Of a DNA stretch of 64,000 nucleotides, positions 1-11,303 are shown piece after piece. The notes beneath the pieces were generated by a model. The model was not told where the DNA came from, did not search any database, and saw nothing but the letters and a program-made list of their open reading frames with translations. The first letter of the stretch is position 1. Each line of letters opens with the position of its first letter. The stretch is taken from positions 806,001 to 870,000 of the forward strand of contig BSDZ01000078.1 in assembly GCA_030268105.1 (NCBI GenBank). Direction: 5' to 3'. The position numbers and the translations under genes were made by a program. The stretch comes from Volvox africanus. Its lineage: Eukaryota > Chlorophyta > Chlorophyceae > Chlamydomonadales > Volvocaceae.

Positions 1-559
1 CGTATAGCAATAGTAATGTAGAACACACAAGTGTTCTCCGGTATCGAATGTCTTGTCTTGCTTAGCCGTCCTCGCATCTGTTATACTCGCAGTATCGCAA
101 TGCTGTACGATTCACATTAGGAGGCCGATCCTAGATGTGACAATCCTACTGCGTATAGGCAATGCCTACGCATAACAACGTATAAGCCTTTCCGGCATTC
201 GCATGATGCAAGGGTCCGGATAACGATATCCGGTTGCAGGGCATGTATCGCGACGAGTGCGGCGCTCTCAACGTGTGCTTTAATGAAGTAATATTATATC
301 AGATAATATTACTTATCGTTTCGTAGCACGAGCATAATGCGCACTTCAATGCTTCGGGCTTTCATGCATGCTAGGCGGATTTGCCATGATGCGATGTCGC
401 GATGGATAATGACAACATGCCAAATGCATATATAAATGTACACGAATACATTTATATCATGCAGATTCATTCATATGCAATGTGTTCATCACAATAGCAC
501 TTCACCTTGTAGGATCACATTGACCTACGCATCGGCGGGAAACTAACTGTAGCACAACA
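1..559 (-). repeat. 3' LTR of A0 (partial)
   Basis: Near-identical to 6648-7205, the matching part of the 5' LTR. The minus-strand LTR start TGTTGTGCTAC lies at 559, directly after the purine-rich tract. About 265 bp of its distal end lies outside the window. Confidence 0.93.
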
Positions 560-574
560 ATTATCCCCCCTCCC
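560..574 (-). promoter_or_regulatory. Polypurine tract of A0
   Basis: On the minus strand this reads GGGAGGGGGGATAAT immediately before the LTR start. The same tract precedes the 3' LTR of A1, A2, A3, A4 and A5, as expected for the plus-strand primer of reverse transcription. Confidence 0.8.
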
Positions 575-618
575 GTATGCAGCATCCTCGCTGCTTCATA
601 CAGCATCGACTGCAAGGG

Positions 619-3600
619 TCATTGGGCTTGCGTGGCACGTTTGCGGGCTTCTTCGAGCAGGGGCTTCATGTCCTGCGAGAAGTTGCGTGCCGGTTCCCAT
701 GAGTTGTGCTCGCTGGTATACCCTGTCCACTTGACCAAGTACTCGTGTACTGTCCGCTTACGTCGGTGTCGGCCCACATGACGAGCGCGATAATCTAACA
801 CCCGCTCCACATCGTAAAACTTCTGTTTACCAGCGACCCAGGTCTCGGGAACTGGTTCGATCGCTGCGGGGGCGTTAGAAGGCTCAGGGACGGGTTCCGT
901 ACCACGATACGGATGAACAAGCGATACGTGAAACGTGGGGTGAATGGTCATGTCAGCGGGCAATGCAAGCTCCACAGCCACATTCCCAACCATGCGCATG
1001 ACAGGATACGGACCAATCCAGCGGGGTAAAAGTTTTCGGGATCCGTCGGCCAAGGAACGCAAGTTCTTGGTGCTTAGCAACACGAGTTGCCCTTCCGAAA
1101 ACGTCACATCCTGCTTAGATTTGTTATAGTATTCCGTCGTTCGTTGCTGAGCCGCGTCCAAACACGACTTCGCGTCTGTGATTCGGGACATAAAAGACTT
1201 GGCAAAAAGTTTAGCAGCAGGCACGTTCACTTCCAACTCACGCCACACGGGTAGCGCGGGATGAAATCCGTAGTTGAAAAAGAACGGACTTTTGCCTGTA
1301 GAGCGGTTAACAGCATTGTTAAGCACGAATTCTGCCGCAGTCAAATACGTATCCCAAACGAGTGGTGTGCGACCAGCATAATTGCGCAACATATCACCCA
1401 ACGTGCGGTTTGTGCGTTCGGTTTGACCATCAGTCTGCGGGTGATACGCCGTGCTCAGGTTGACGCGCATGCCAACTAGTTTGCAGAGCGCTTCCCAAAA
1501 CTTAGACGTGAACTGTCCACCGCGGTCCGAGATCACATTTTTGGGAACTCTGTGTAACCGAACCACATTATCGAAAAACAAACGTGCGGTTTGCTCAGCC
1601 GTGCAGGATGATGTGCATGGTGCTAGGTGAACCATCTTAGTCAGACGATCGACCATTACGAACACCGCATCGTATCCCCCCTCAGTTTTGGGCAGCGCGA
1701 CTACGAAGTCCATGGAAACACTTTCCCAAGGCGCATCCGGGACAGGCAACGGTTGCAACAACCCCTGGCCCTTACTGGACAAAGCCTTATTGCGCTGGCA
1801 CAGACTGCATGTCTGTACGAAGTTCGCCGCATCCTTAGCCAAACGAGGCCACCAAAAGGAACGTTGCACCAAGTCGATCAATCGCTTGCTACCAGGGTGT
1901 CCTGCTAACGGGTCCTCATGGAACCGCGCAAGGATGTCGTAGCGTAGCGCGTCGTCGTTCGGAACGACGATTTGCGTAGCTGCACCCTCCGTCCGTAGCC
2001 AAAGGCCATTCTGCTTGCGAAGGTTTTCTACATTAGCCGGGTCCGCGAACCAGGCGTCTGCGTTGTAGGCAACCTTCAACCGCTCCACGAGGTCTGTCGC
2101 GATCGGTACCTCCTCGCTACGCGGCCGCACGACGGGCGCTGCCAAAATTGCAGTGTGTAGCGACGGATGTCGACTGAGAGCATCGGCAATATTCAATTTA
2201 CCAGAAATATACTCCCAGGTGCAGTCGAACCTAGCTAGGTATTCCATCCACCTAGCCTGACGGCGGTTCAACGTCGGAATGCTTTGCAAAAACGTTAGGG
2301 GCTTATGGTCAGTCTTTAAAGTAAACGGGCGTCCCTCGAGGTAACAGCGCCATTCCATTAAAGCATGGAGCACGGCCAGAAGCTCCTGTTCCCCGGTGGT
2401 GTAGCGAATCTCCGCACCAGAAAACTTCTTACTCGTGAAGGCGATCGGTCGCCCTTCCTGTAACAATACAGCGCCGCTTCCAAATATTGAGGCATCAGAC
2501 ACTACCTCAACACGAAATGGCAACGAGTAATCAGGGAATGCAAGGGTGACATCTTCGGCACGATTCGTTTGAGCTCTTCGAATGCCCGCTGGCATTGCGA
2601 CGTCCACGACTCGAGCGAAACGAAAACGCCTTTGCGAGTTAAGTTAGTAAGCGGGGCCGCAATGATGGAAAATTTTTCAATGAACTTTCGGAAATAATTG
2701 GTCAAGCCAAGGAACTTACGCAGCTCCGTGAGGTTCTGAGGCGCGGGCCAATCGCGAACCACGGCGACCTTCCGCGGGTCCATCTTCACACCGGTCGCCA
2801 ACACAATGTGGCCCAAATATTCCACCTAAGGCTGCGCCCAAAAGCATTTGGCGCGTTTAGCAAACAATTGCTCCCGCCTCATAACGTTGAGCACGAGCCG
2901 AAGATGCTCCAAGTGCTCCTCTCGCGTCTTAGAATAAACCAAGATGTCATCCAGGTAGCAAACAACGAACCTGTCGATAAACGACCTAAACATGCGGTCC
3001 ATAACCGCCTGAAACGTCGCAGGGGCATTAGTCAAACCAAACGATAGGACCGTATACTCAAAGTGACCGAAGGGCGTCCGAAAAGTGGTTTTCGGGATAT
3101 CAGAGGCAGCGATGCGAATCTGATTGTAGCCCTGTTGTAAGTCAATTGAGGAAAAATAAGCCGAGCCCTTCAGCTTATCCAACAGGTCGTCAACACGTGG
3201 CAAAGGGTAGCGATTTTTCACCGTATTCGCATTTAACCCCCGGTAATCAATGCACATGCGCAAGGTCCCATCCTTCTTACCGACAAACAAAATCGGTGCA
3301 GAATACGGGGATGTGCTGGGGCGTATCATACCCTTCGCGAGCAAATCCGTCACCTGGCGCTTTACCTCATCCAGCTCCAATGGACTCAACCTGTACATTG
3401 GCCGGGCCGTAGGCTGCGCTCCAGGCATGAGAGGGATTGTGTGATCAACAGGACGCATAGGTGGTAGGCCAGGGATATCTTTAAAGACGTCCTCATACTG
3501 CGACAGTAGGGCCTCAACCTCAGGATCCGGAGAAATCTGCGTGGTGGTGACACAACAGCCCACCCGTGGCCTCAAAAGCAGTCCGTGGGCACCCTTCCGT

Positions 3601-4679
3601 AACAAACGGACGGCCTCCTTACGCCCGACTAGCTCTGGTTCGATTCGTGCGGCCATTGCGGTCACAGCGAAATTATCCATAGGCACCGCCTCAGCTTCGC
3701 CCTCCTTTGGTGTGACATGTTCGAACGACAGGAAAGGTACCTTAATCGACAGAGTACCCTTGCACATATGCAGGGTTGCGGTCTCCATGTCGATGTGCGC
3801 GCGGTACTGTCGTAATGTCGAAGACCCCATTATGTACGGTGCAGTCTCTGCTAAGCCCTGCAGCACGTACGGCCGGGTCACAACACGCAAAGGGCCTATC
3901 GATAGGCTAAGGGTAATCCTGCCCACGATGGGATGCTTACCCCCGTTAGCAAGGGTAACCTGTGGACAATCAGACGACTCTGGGGACAACCCCAGCGCAT
4001 TCACCTCTGCGACAGAGATGAAGTCGTCGCTGGCACCGGTGTCAACAAGTGCCTTCAGAGTACGGCCATTCAAACCGATCTGAACCACAGGGACACGGTT
4101 ATCTACGAGCGACTGCCCAGCAGACAACGTCAGTGCACTTAGGGCGGGTCCGTAACCTACGGCACCCCCGTCAGGAGCTTCGTACCAAACGTCAACCGAG
4201 TAGGATGTGCTTGGCCACGGAGCCAGCGTACCCTCCCGATCCACACCATTAAACAAAACGGTGCCCGGCTCGAACTGGTGGACATGCCGCATACCCCTTA
4301 ACGATGCCTCTGCCTTGCGCCGACAGAAAGCGGGGAGTAAAACACATGCGGCGGTGCCTGGATATTGACGCCTACACCTCCTGTATATGGCCAACTGTTC
4401 CGACATCTCACGCAGAGACGAGGGGATGAACAAAACCACGTGGTTGGACAGATCGATAGACGACAGGGGACGGCGAGGTGTAAACGAATTACACAACGGG
4501 TCAAAGCAGAGAAGTCCCGTGCGTCCGTCAAGCGTGATGCGTCGCGCAATGACTCGCTCGATGTGTCCAAGTACACAAGGCAACAATGCCTTAACGGCTG
4601 GCCGTAAGGATGACCACCGACCACGCGTTAGTTCAGAAATCCCAGGTGGTGCCCCCTCCGCAGGAACCCGGGCAAGCCC
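619..4679 (-). pseudogene. pol: A0 pol (methylase-like, PR, RT, RNase H, IN, chromodomain), broken
   Basis: This reading frame continues that of gag after one UAG. In order it holds a methylase-like block (about 4620-4150), an aspartic protease with DTGASDDF (about 4040), reverse transcriptase with YLDD (about 2955), RNase H, an integrase with an HHCC zinc site and a DDE core, a GPY motif, and a chromodomain ending at the TGA at 619-621. Two lesions are visible: a CAG to TAG change at 2826-2828 in the RT motif where sister copies read QPQVEYLGH, and a one-base deletion near 2560 between RT and RNase H. The protein would make cDNA and integrate it, and the chromodomain would be expected to target heterochromatin. 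This copy cannot make it whole. Confidence 0.9.
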
Positions 4680-4682
4680 CTA
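4641..4682 (-). promoter_or_regulatory. Gag-pol stop codon with downstream stem (A0)
   Basis: The UAG is at 4682-4680. After a 7-nt spacer, CCCGGG (4672-4667) can pair with CCTGGG (4646-4641) across a 20-nt loop. Pol continues in the same frame. This is a candidate programmed readthrough signal. Confidence 0.6.
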
Positions 4683-5915
4683 TTTCGGCTGAGGTACAAA
4701 CGGCGGCATTAGCGGGCAATCCTTAGTGGAATGGCTCTCCGCACACCGTAGACAAACGTTGGCCAATTTCCGACGCTGGAATTCGGAACGATTGCAATTC
4801 CATTTTGGCATATACGTGTCGTCCGTGCGAGTCCGCTTTGCATTGGGGTCGGAACGCTGTGCGGCTGCCGTCGACGGCGCACCACCACGCTTCCTGCTTT
4901 TAGCCGGGTCCGAGCTCGGACCTGCTCCTCCTGACCCACGGACACCCGAGCTAGCGCCCCCGCGCACCTGGCGTTGCCGGTTGCTGCGTCGCGTCGCGGC
5001 AGTAGGCGTGGGGCGGGTCGCTCCGAAGTCCTGGTCAAGAGCTACGGCTTCCCCAAGCGGATCCTGCACTTGCACGGCATTTGCACGAGGGGCAGACTTG
5101 ACTTCTTCCTCACCGGCAAGGAGTCGTATCTCTGTGCCCTTAGCAAAAGCGACCAAAGCATCATACGACTTGATCTGCGCTCCAACCAAGTCAGTAGCGC
5201 ACCATTTAGCCAAAAGTTTCGTCAGGCCTCGCCTAAACCAAAAGACACGCTCGGATTCAGTGAGGTCAGCAATGGGAGTCACAAGTGCTTCAAAGCGTGA
5301 CTGGTACGCAGGTACATTCTCATCCCGACGCATGTGGTAGCTACCGGCTGCCAAAACCTTACGAGCTTCCACATCGCGTGCTTGAACCTCAGTAGTGAAT
5401 CGTGCGAGCAAAGCGGCGACCAACTCGTCAAAAGTATAGTTGTCCCGGGCGTTGGTCCAATTGCGATACCAGTCCTTCGCTGAGCCCTCGAGGGTGTTAC
5501 CAACGAAGAGACACCTGATACCGTCATTATCGCCACCATGAACAGCCTGGAGATACTTTTTAGCGTCACGCACGTACGCACGAGTTGCATCGGCTATGCT
5601 ATGCCCTGGTGTCTTGTCGGTCAGCGAAATATTGAGCCTAGGAACGGGAATTGACAATCTCATCACCTCAGGGATGTCATCATGCCCTCGAGCTTGAGGT
5701 AATGGTAGAACCCTTGTTCCAGCAGTGTTGTCCATATTCGTGTTCACTGCTGAATGTGGCACAATTAAGTGAGCAGGGGTCTGAAGGAAAAGGGGCTCTT
5801 GAGTGGCTCGCGCGCCAACTGCCTCAAGACCTCTGTCCGGTGCTCTAGCAGCCACAACAAAATCGGGTTGGCTAGCTAGGCTAGTGTGCGGCGTATCGTC
5901 GTGTTCCGCGGACAT
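4680..5915 (-). CDS. gag: A0 Gag, intact
   Basis: The 411-residue structural protein would form the retroelement particle and package its RNA. Residues about 100-260 resemble a Ty3-type capsid (retrotransposon gag) domain with conserved aromatic and leucine positions. A basic, Ser/Gly-rich stretch follows, then a zinc knuckle, CLRCAESHSTKDC, at residues 388-400. The knuckle spacing is CX2CX3HX4C, one residue shorter than the usual retroviral CX2CX4HX4C. The start at 5915 is chosen because the same MSAEHDD-like start occurs in families B and C. The ORF ends in UAG and pol follows in frame. Confidence 0.9.
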   Translation of the reverse strand: MSAEHDDTPHTSLASQPDFVVAARAPDRGLEAVGARATQEPLFLQTPAHLIVPHSAVNTNMDNTAGTRVLPLPQARGHDDIPEVMRLSIPVPRLNISLTDKTPGHSIADATRAYVRDAKKYLQAVHGGDNDGIRCLFVGNTLEGSAKDWYRNWTNARDNYTFDELVAALLARFTTEVQARDVEARKVLAAGSYHMRRDENVPAYQSRFEALVTPIADLTESERVFWFRRGLTKLLAKWCATDLVGAQIKSYDALVAFAKGTEIRLLAGEEEVKSAPRANAVQVQDPLGEAVALDQDFGATRPTPTAATRRSNRQRQVRGGASSGVRGSGGAGPSSDPAKSRKRGGAPSTAAAQRSDPNAKRTRTDDTYMPKWNCNRSEFQRRKLANVCLRCAESHSTKDCPLMPPFVPQPK

Positions 5916-6135
5916 GGAGCACGAAACGATACCCTAGGTTTGCGTAATAGAAGCCGACTTCTATCGCAAAGGCAAGAGTACAAAGCGATTCGGTGAGCCT
6001 ACCGACAGTACTCTTGAGAAGATTCAGTAAACTCAGCAAGTACTTGCCCAGCTGAGTCCTGATCTCTGTAGTTTGGGCAATGAGAGTCGCCAACTGGTCC
6101 GGACGAAAGCCGGTCTCAGTCGCCGCAGCAAGCAA
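5881..6135 (-). CDS. Leader ORF overlapping the gag start
   Basis: An 84-codon reading frame in the 5' leader, in a different frame from gag, ends 35 nt inside gag. Its C-terminal half is leucine-rich (YLLSLLNLLKSTVGRLTE). A1 has a near-identical ORF, and family B keeps similar wording (YLLYLLAILKSTVGRLTK). In A2 and A4 a deletion joins this ORF in frame to gag. It could be a translated upstream ORF or an alternative Gag N-terminus. No function is recognised. Confidence 0.35.
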   Translation of the reverse strand: MLAAATETGFRPDQLATLIAQTTEIRTQLGKYLLSLLNLLKSTVGRLTESLCTLAFAIEVGFYYANLGYRFVLHVRGTRRYAAH

Positions 6136-6360
6136 TGCCGGTGCACTGAGATTACCTGCGACTCAGAGCGTACACTTACACAACAAGTGCAGCAATCTAA
6201 GTAAAAGCAATTAAACAATTACAAACCGGAAGCGGCGGCGTCCAAAACGGCGCGGCCTAGGTCTTCGGCAAAAGTATCTAGCGGTCCTCGTGGTTCGTCG
6301 CTGGAGCTCGCCATAGAAAGAACCTACTTCCGATTAGACAAAGAGAGACAGTTAGGCAAC

Positions 6361-6378
6361 GAACCTGTCTCGATACCA
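6361..6378 (-). promoter_or_regulatory. Primer-binding site of A0
   Basis: On the minus strand this is TGGTATCGAGACAGGTTC, 3 nt after the 5' LTR. It would pair with a tRNA 3' end reading TCTCGAT-A-CCA. U72 and A73 there fit a eukaryotic initiator Met tRNA. Confidence 0.8.
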
Positions 6379-6381
6379 ATT

Positions 6382-7205
6382 TGTTGTACCTCTCGTTCGC
6401 GTTTGCTCATAAGTATCTGCACGTCTGGAGACTTTCGACACCGATGCGCGAGCACTTGCAAGTACAGCAAGGCAAGCGAGAGCAAACAGAGACAGCGGAA
6501 GACTTCAAGACGAAGAGAGATATAACTTACAGTTTTACAGATCGGAACGATGCAATGGACGAAATCGCCGTCAGCGCCAGAAGCAAGCAATCATCACGCG
6601 GCGGTGATTAGCGAAGTTCAGGCTTAGCTCGGGCTAAGTAGAATAGCGTATAGCAATAGTAATGTAGAACACACAAGTGTTCTCCGGTATCGAATGTCTT
6701 GTCTTGCTTAGCCGTCCTCGCATCTGTTATACTCGCAGTATCGCAATGCCGTACAATTCACATTAGGAGGCCGATCCTAGATGTGACAATCTTACTGCGT
6801 ATAGGCAATGCCTACGCATAACAACGTATAAGCCTTTCCGGCATTCGCATGATGCAAGGGTCCGGATAACGATATCCGGTTGCAGGGCATGTATCGTGAT
6901 GAGTGCGGCGCTCTCAACGTGTGCTTTAATGAAGTAATATTATATCAGATAATATTACTTATCGTTTCGTAGCACGAGCATAATGCGCACTTCAATGCTT
7001 CGGGCTTTCATGCATGCTAGGCGGATTTGCCATGATGCGATGTCGCGATGGATAATGACAACATGCCAAATGCATATATAAATGTACACGAATACATTTA
7101 TATCATGCAGATTCATTCATATGCAATGTGTTCATCACAATAGCACTTCGCCTTGTAGGATCACATTGACCTACGCATCGGCGGGAAACTAACCGTAGCA
7201 CAACA
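6382..7205 (-). repeat. 5' LTR of A0
   Basis: An 824-bp LTR bounded by TGTTGT and ACAACA. It contains five inverted repeats, at 6666-6683, 6758-6786, 6862-6879, 6932-6960 and 7076-7103 (see findings). The last includes TATA-like sequence and may lie in the promoter. Confidence 0.93.
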
Positions 7206-10200
7206 CATTCGAGATAGGAACGACTTGGCAAAGGTTTTAGCCACAGGGATATTTACTTCCAACTCTCACCAACCGGGTAACGCAGGATGGAATCCATAAT
7301 TTAGAAAGAAGGGGCTTTGACCTGAAGAGCGATTAACAGCGTTGTTAAGCGTGAATTCTGCCGAAGTCAGAAACGTATCCCAGACAGAGGACATACGTGC
7401 GATTTGTGTGTTCGGTTTGCCCATCAGATTGTGGATGATATGCTGTGCTCAAATGAACGCCCATACCGACGAGTTCACATAGCGCTTCCCAAAACTTAGA
7501 CGTGAATTGACCGCCGCGATCAGATATCACATTTTTAGGAACGCCATGCAATTGGACCACGTTATTAAAAAATAATCATGCTGTTTGCTCAGCGGTGCAA
7601 GACGAGGTGCAGGGGGCTAAGTGAACCATTTTGGTCAAGCAATCGACCATAACGAACACCGAGTAGTATCCCCCCTCAGTTTTGGGCAGCGCAACTACAA
7701 AGTTCATCGAAACACTTTCCCAAGGGCATCTGGTATAGGTAACAGTTGCAATAAACCCTGGACCTTACCGGATAGTGCTTTGTTACGCTGACATATACTG
7801 CACCTTTGCACTAAGTTTTCCGCATCCTTCACCACGCGCGGCCACCAGAACGAGTGTCGCACCAGCTCTGCCAAACGCGTGCTGTCAGGATGTCCTGCTA
7901 ATGGATCCTCGTGGAACCGAGCAAGAATATTGTAGCGCAAAGCGTCGTCGTTCAGCACGACGATTTGTGTTGTCGAGCCATCCATCCGCAACCAAAGGTA
8001 ATTTTGCTTGCGTAGATTTTCCACATTACTTGGCGTAGCAAACTATGGGTCTGCTTCATACGCCACCTTGAGTCGTTCTGCGAGGTCCGTTGCTATCTGC
8101 ACCTCCTGGCGGCGTGAATGTGTAACCGGCCCTGGCTTGTCCTCAGTTGAGCGTGGGGACACTCTGTAAAAATGTCAGCGGTTTGTGGTCGGTCTTCAGT
8201 GTAAAAGGACGGCCTTCGAGGTAACAGCGCCATTCCTTCAGAGCGTGTAGAACTGCCAACAGCTCCTGCTCTCCAGTTGTGTATCAGGTCTCCACTCCCG
8301 AGAATTTCTTACTCGTGAAGGTGATTGGTCATCCTTCCTGCAACAATACAGCGCCACTTCCATGAAGGGAAGCATCCGATATCACCTCTACGAGAAACGG
8401 CAACAAGTAATCAGGGAAAGAAAGGGTAACGTCGTCAGCAAAGATACGCTTGAGCTCTTCGAATGCCCGCTGACACCCAGGTGTCCATGCTTCGAGAGAA
8501 GCGAAGCCTCCTTTCCTCGTCAGATTCGTAAGTGGGGCCGCAGTATTAGAGTATTTGTTAATAAACTTACGGAAGTAGTTGGTCAAGCCTAAAAACTGGC
8601 GTAGCTCTGTGAGGTTCTGAGGTGCAGGCCATTTGCGAACCACAGCTACCTTCCGTGGGTCTATTCTTACCCCAGTGGCTGACACGATGTGGCCCAAATA
8701 CTCCACCTGAGGCTGCACCCAAGAACATTTAGCGCATTTGACAAACAATTGCTCCTGCTTCATTACCTCAAGCACAAGCTCGAGATGCTTCAAGTGCTCC
8801 TCGCGCGTCTTGGAATATATCAAAATATCATCCAAGTAACAGACGACGAACCTGTCAATATACGGTCTGAACATGCGGTCCATCACTGCTTGAAATGTGG
8901 CAGGCGCATTCATAAGTCCAAACGACAAGACCGTGTACTCAAAGTGACCAAAGGGGGTCCGGAAAGCGGTTTTCGGAATATCAGAAGCAGCAATGCGTAT
9001 CTAATTATACCCCTGTTGTAGATCAATCGAGGAAAAATAAGCTGAGCCTTTCAACTTATCGAGCAGGTCATCGACGCACGGCAAAGGGTAGCAATTTTTG
9101 ATCATACTCACATTCAAGCCCCGATAATCAATGCACATACGCAACGTCCCATCCTTCTTACCAACGAACAATATCGGTGCAGAATATGGCGATGTGCTGG
9201 GCCGAATCATACCCTTTGCGAGCAGATCCCTCACTTGCCGCTTCATCCGCTCAAATTTAGCAGGCTTAACCTGTACGTAGGTCGTGAAACGGATTGTGCT
9301 CCGGCACAAGAGGGATCGTATGGTCAGCAGGTAACATAGGTGGAAGCCCCAGGATGACAAAAGCATCAGTGTAATTTGACAATGGAGGGGAAGCTTCGAT
9401 CTCAGAATCGTTCACAAGAGACTGCACGGCGGTAGCATTCGGTTGCACCCAAGGCCTCACAAGCAATTCATGGGTGCCTTCCCTTATCATTTGATAGCCT
9501 CCTTTTGCACCCTTCAAGCTTGGGTTCTTCATTTCGGCGGACGAACGCCGCTAGAGCGAAAGTAACCATAGGCTCCACAACAGTTCCGCCCTCCTCTGGT
9601 GTGACATCTTGTTACGGCAGGCAAGGTACCTTAGGCGATAGGTTCCCTTTTGCACAATGGCCAATTGTGCTGGACTCCATATCGATGCGCACGCGGTACT
9701 GTCGGTATGTCGCGGCACTTAATGTCCATGTAGTGCTGTCTCCGAGAGACCTTGCAGCACTTATTGGGCCCTAACACACAGAGGGCCTATCGATAGGCTT
9801 AGGGTGATTCTGCCCACGATGGGATGCTTACCCTCATCAACGAGGGTAACCTGTCAACAATCAGACGACTGTGGGGTCGACCCCAACACGTTCACCTCTG
9901 CCTCAGAGATGAAGTCGTCACTGGCACCGGTATCCTCTAGTGCCTTCATCATTCGACCAGTGAGGCCGACTTCAATAACGGGAACACAACCTGTCAGAGT
10001 CGACTCCACAGATAACAAAAGTGATCCCAGGGCGGGCTCGAAATTAACAAAACCCACCACAGGAGCTTCATACCAGACATCAAAGGCATAGGGCAACTCC
10101 GGCAATGGAACTGGGGATCCCGCCACGTCCACACCATCAACCAATACAGTGCCCGATTCGAATCGGAGGACACGTTGCATACCTTTTAACAAAGCGGTAG

Positions 10201-10445
10201 CCCTACATTGGCTGTAAAACGGTAGCAACACACATGCAGCTGTGTCCGGACATTGATGTCTACATCTCCTGTACCTGACCAGCTGTTCGAACAGCTCACT
10301 TTGAGATGAGGGGATGAACAAAACGATACGTTCTCAAGGGCCAAAAGCGACGATGCTTCACAACTGGACGTAGGAACGACCACCGACCATACATTTGTTC
10401 AGCTGTCCCGGATGGAGTCAACTCCGCATCAATCCAGGCACTCCC
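7206..10445 (-). pseudogene. pol: C1 pol remnant
   Basis: Fragments in pol order on the minus strand: methylase-like block and protease (10321-9500), RT with YLDD (9366-8330), partial RNase H (8330-8150), and integrase with HHCC and part of the DDE core (8040-7206). A deletion removes the RNase H to integrase linker near 8150, where the sequence jumps from the LTD/QSV region to the integrase N-terminus. Stops include TAG for a Gln codon near 9001 and TGA for Arg codons near 8285 and 7577. It is non-functional. Confidence 0.85.
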
Positions 10446-10448
10446 CTA
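10407..10448 (-). promoter_or_regulatory. Gag-pol stop codon with downstream stem (C1)
   Basis: The UAG is at 10448-10446. CCTGGA (10438-10433) pairs with TCCGGG (10412-10407), with the same 7-nt spacer and 20-nt loop as in family A. The A-U closing pair replaces the G-C pair of families A and B. Confidence 0.55.
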
Positions 10449-11303
10449 CTTTGACCGCAGGGCCAAAGGCGGCAACAATGGCAATCCCTCATGAGATGAC
10501 CCACCGCACATCTCCAACAGAGAGTGATCTCCTTCCAACGCACAAGCTTGGCTTGCATGCACTCCCATTTTGTCAGTCATGGGTCCTGCGTTTGCATGGC
10601 AGTCACATGAGGCACAAATCTCAAAGCATTTTGTCTAGTTAAAATACGCATCTCAGCTCTTAGGACAAATGGCATCACCAGAGCCTCAAAACGTGATTGG
10701 TAAGCAGTTACAGTTTCATTCGGAAACATGAAAAACGAGCCGAAGGCTAATATACAGCGTGCCTCAATATCACGTGACTTCTGGGGTAAAGCGTGCAAGC
10801 AGGGCGACAGTCAACTCATCAAACGTGAAGTTTTCCCGTGCAGTGATCCATTGACCATACCATGTCTTTGCTATACCCTCGAGGGTATTCCCAACAAAGA
10901 GACACCTCACCTCATCATGTTCACCGCCACGGATCAACTGCAGGTACTTCCTAACATCACGTAGATATGAACGAGTTGCATTCGCAATGTCACGTTCAAC
11001 ATTCATATCATGCACCATAAACAATTTCGGTGCCGGGATAGTAAACCTCTTCACCTCATTACCGTCGGCGTGGTCTTGCATTTGAGGCGACAGGAAACCC
11101 CGTTGATCAGCAGTTTCATCTGTAACCGTCATGGCTGCCGAGCGTGGCGTAGTAAGATGGATAGGGGCCTGAAACACAAGAGGATCTTGAGCAGTAATTG
11201 TGTCAATAGTCTCAGGATCCCTATCAAACGTTCTAGGAACGGTACCCGGCTCAGGTTGATATGCGAAGCCTACAAACGACAGGTCGTCACGTCCCGCCAT
11301 CAT
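10446..11303 (-). pseudogene. gag: C1 gag remnant
   Basis: The N-terminal 177 codons (11303-10770) align with the start and capsid region of the other gag genes, beginning MMAGRDDLSF. The reading frame is then lost. A short C-terminal capsid piece (10798-10577) and a degenerate knuckle region follow, up to the UAG at 10446. Confidence 0.8.

Larger units (their letters stand above)
1..7205 (-). mobile_element. Chromovirus element A0, nearly complete
   Basis: A Ty3/gypsy LTR retrotransposon on the minus strand. Reading from its 5' end it has a complete 5' LTR (7205-6382), an initiator-tRNA-type primer-binding site, a leader, gag, an in-frame UAG, pol, a purine-rich tract and a 3' LTR that runs off the left edge of the window. 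Positions 1-559 match 6648-7205 almost base for base, which defines the two LTRs. The LTR ends are TGTTGT and ACAACA. Gag is intact; pol carries one nonsense codon and one frameshift, so the copy is probably not autonomous. On its right it abuts a decayed C element. Confidence 0.93.

Noticed and set aside
2826..2828. TAG as a sense codon (Gln) in this genome
   Set aside because: TAG at Gln positions is copy-specific and sister copies have CAG there, with similar numbers of TGA lesions. Only the gag-pol UAG is conserved. The case is not closed but decay explains the rest.
6932..6960. TAATATTAC-like nonanucleotide in the LTR palindrome, as in geminivirus origins
   Set aside because: It is part of an AT-rich inverted repeat that varies between families (TAATAATAT in B and C). 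No Rep gene is present.
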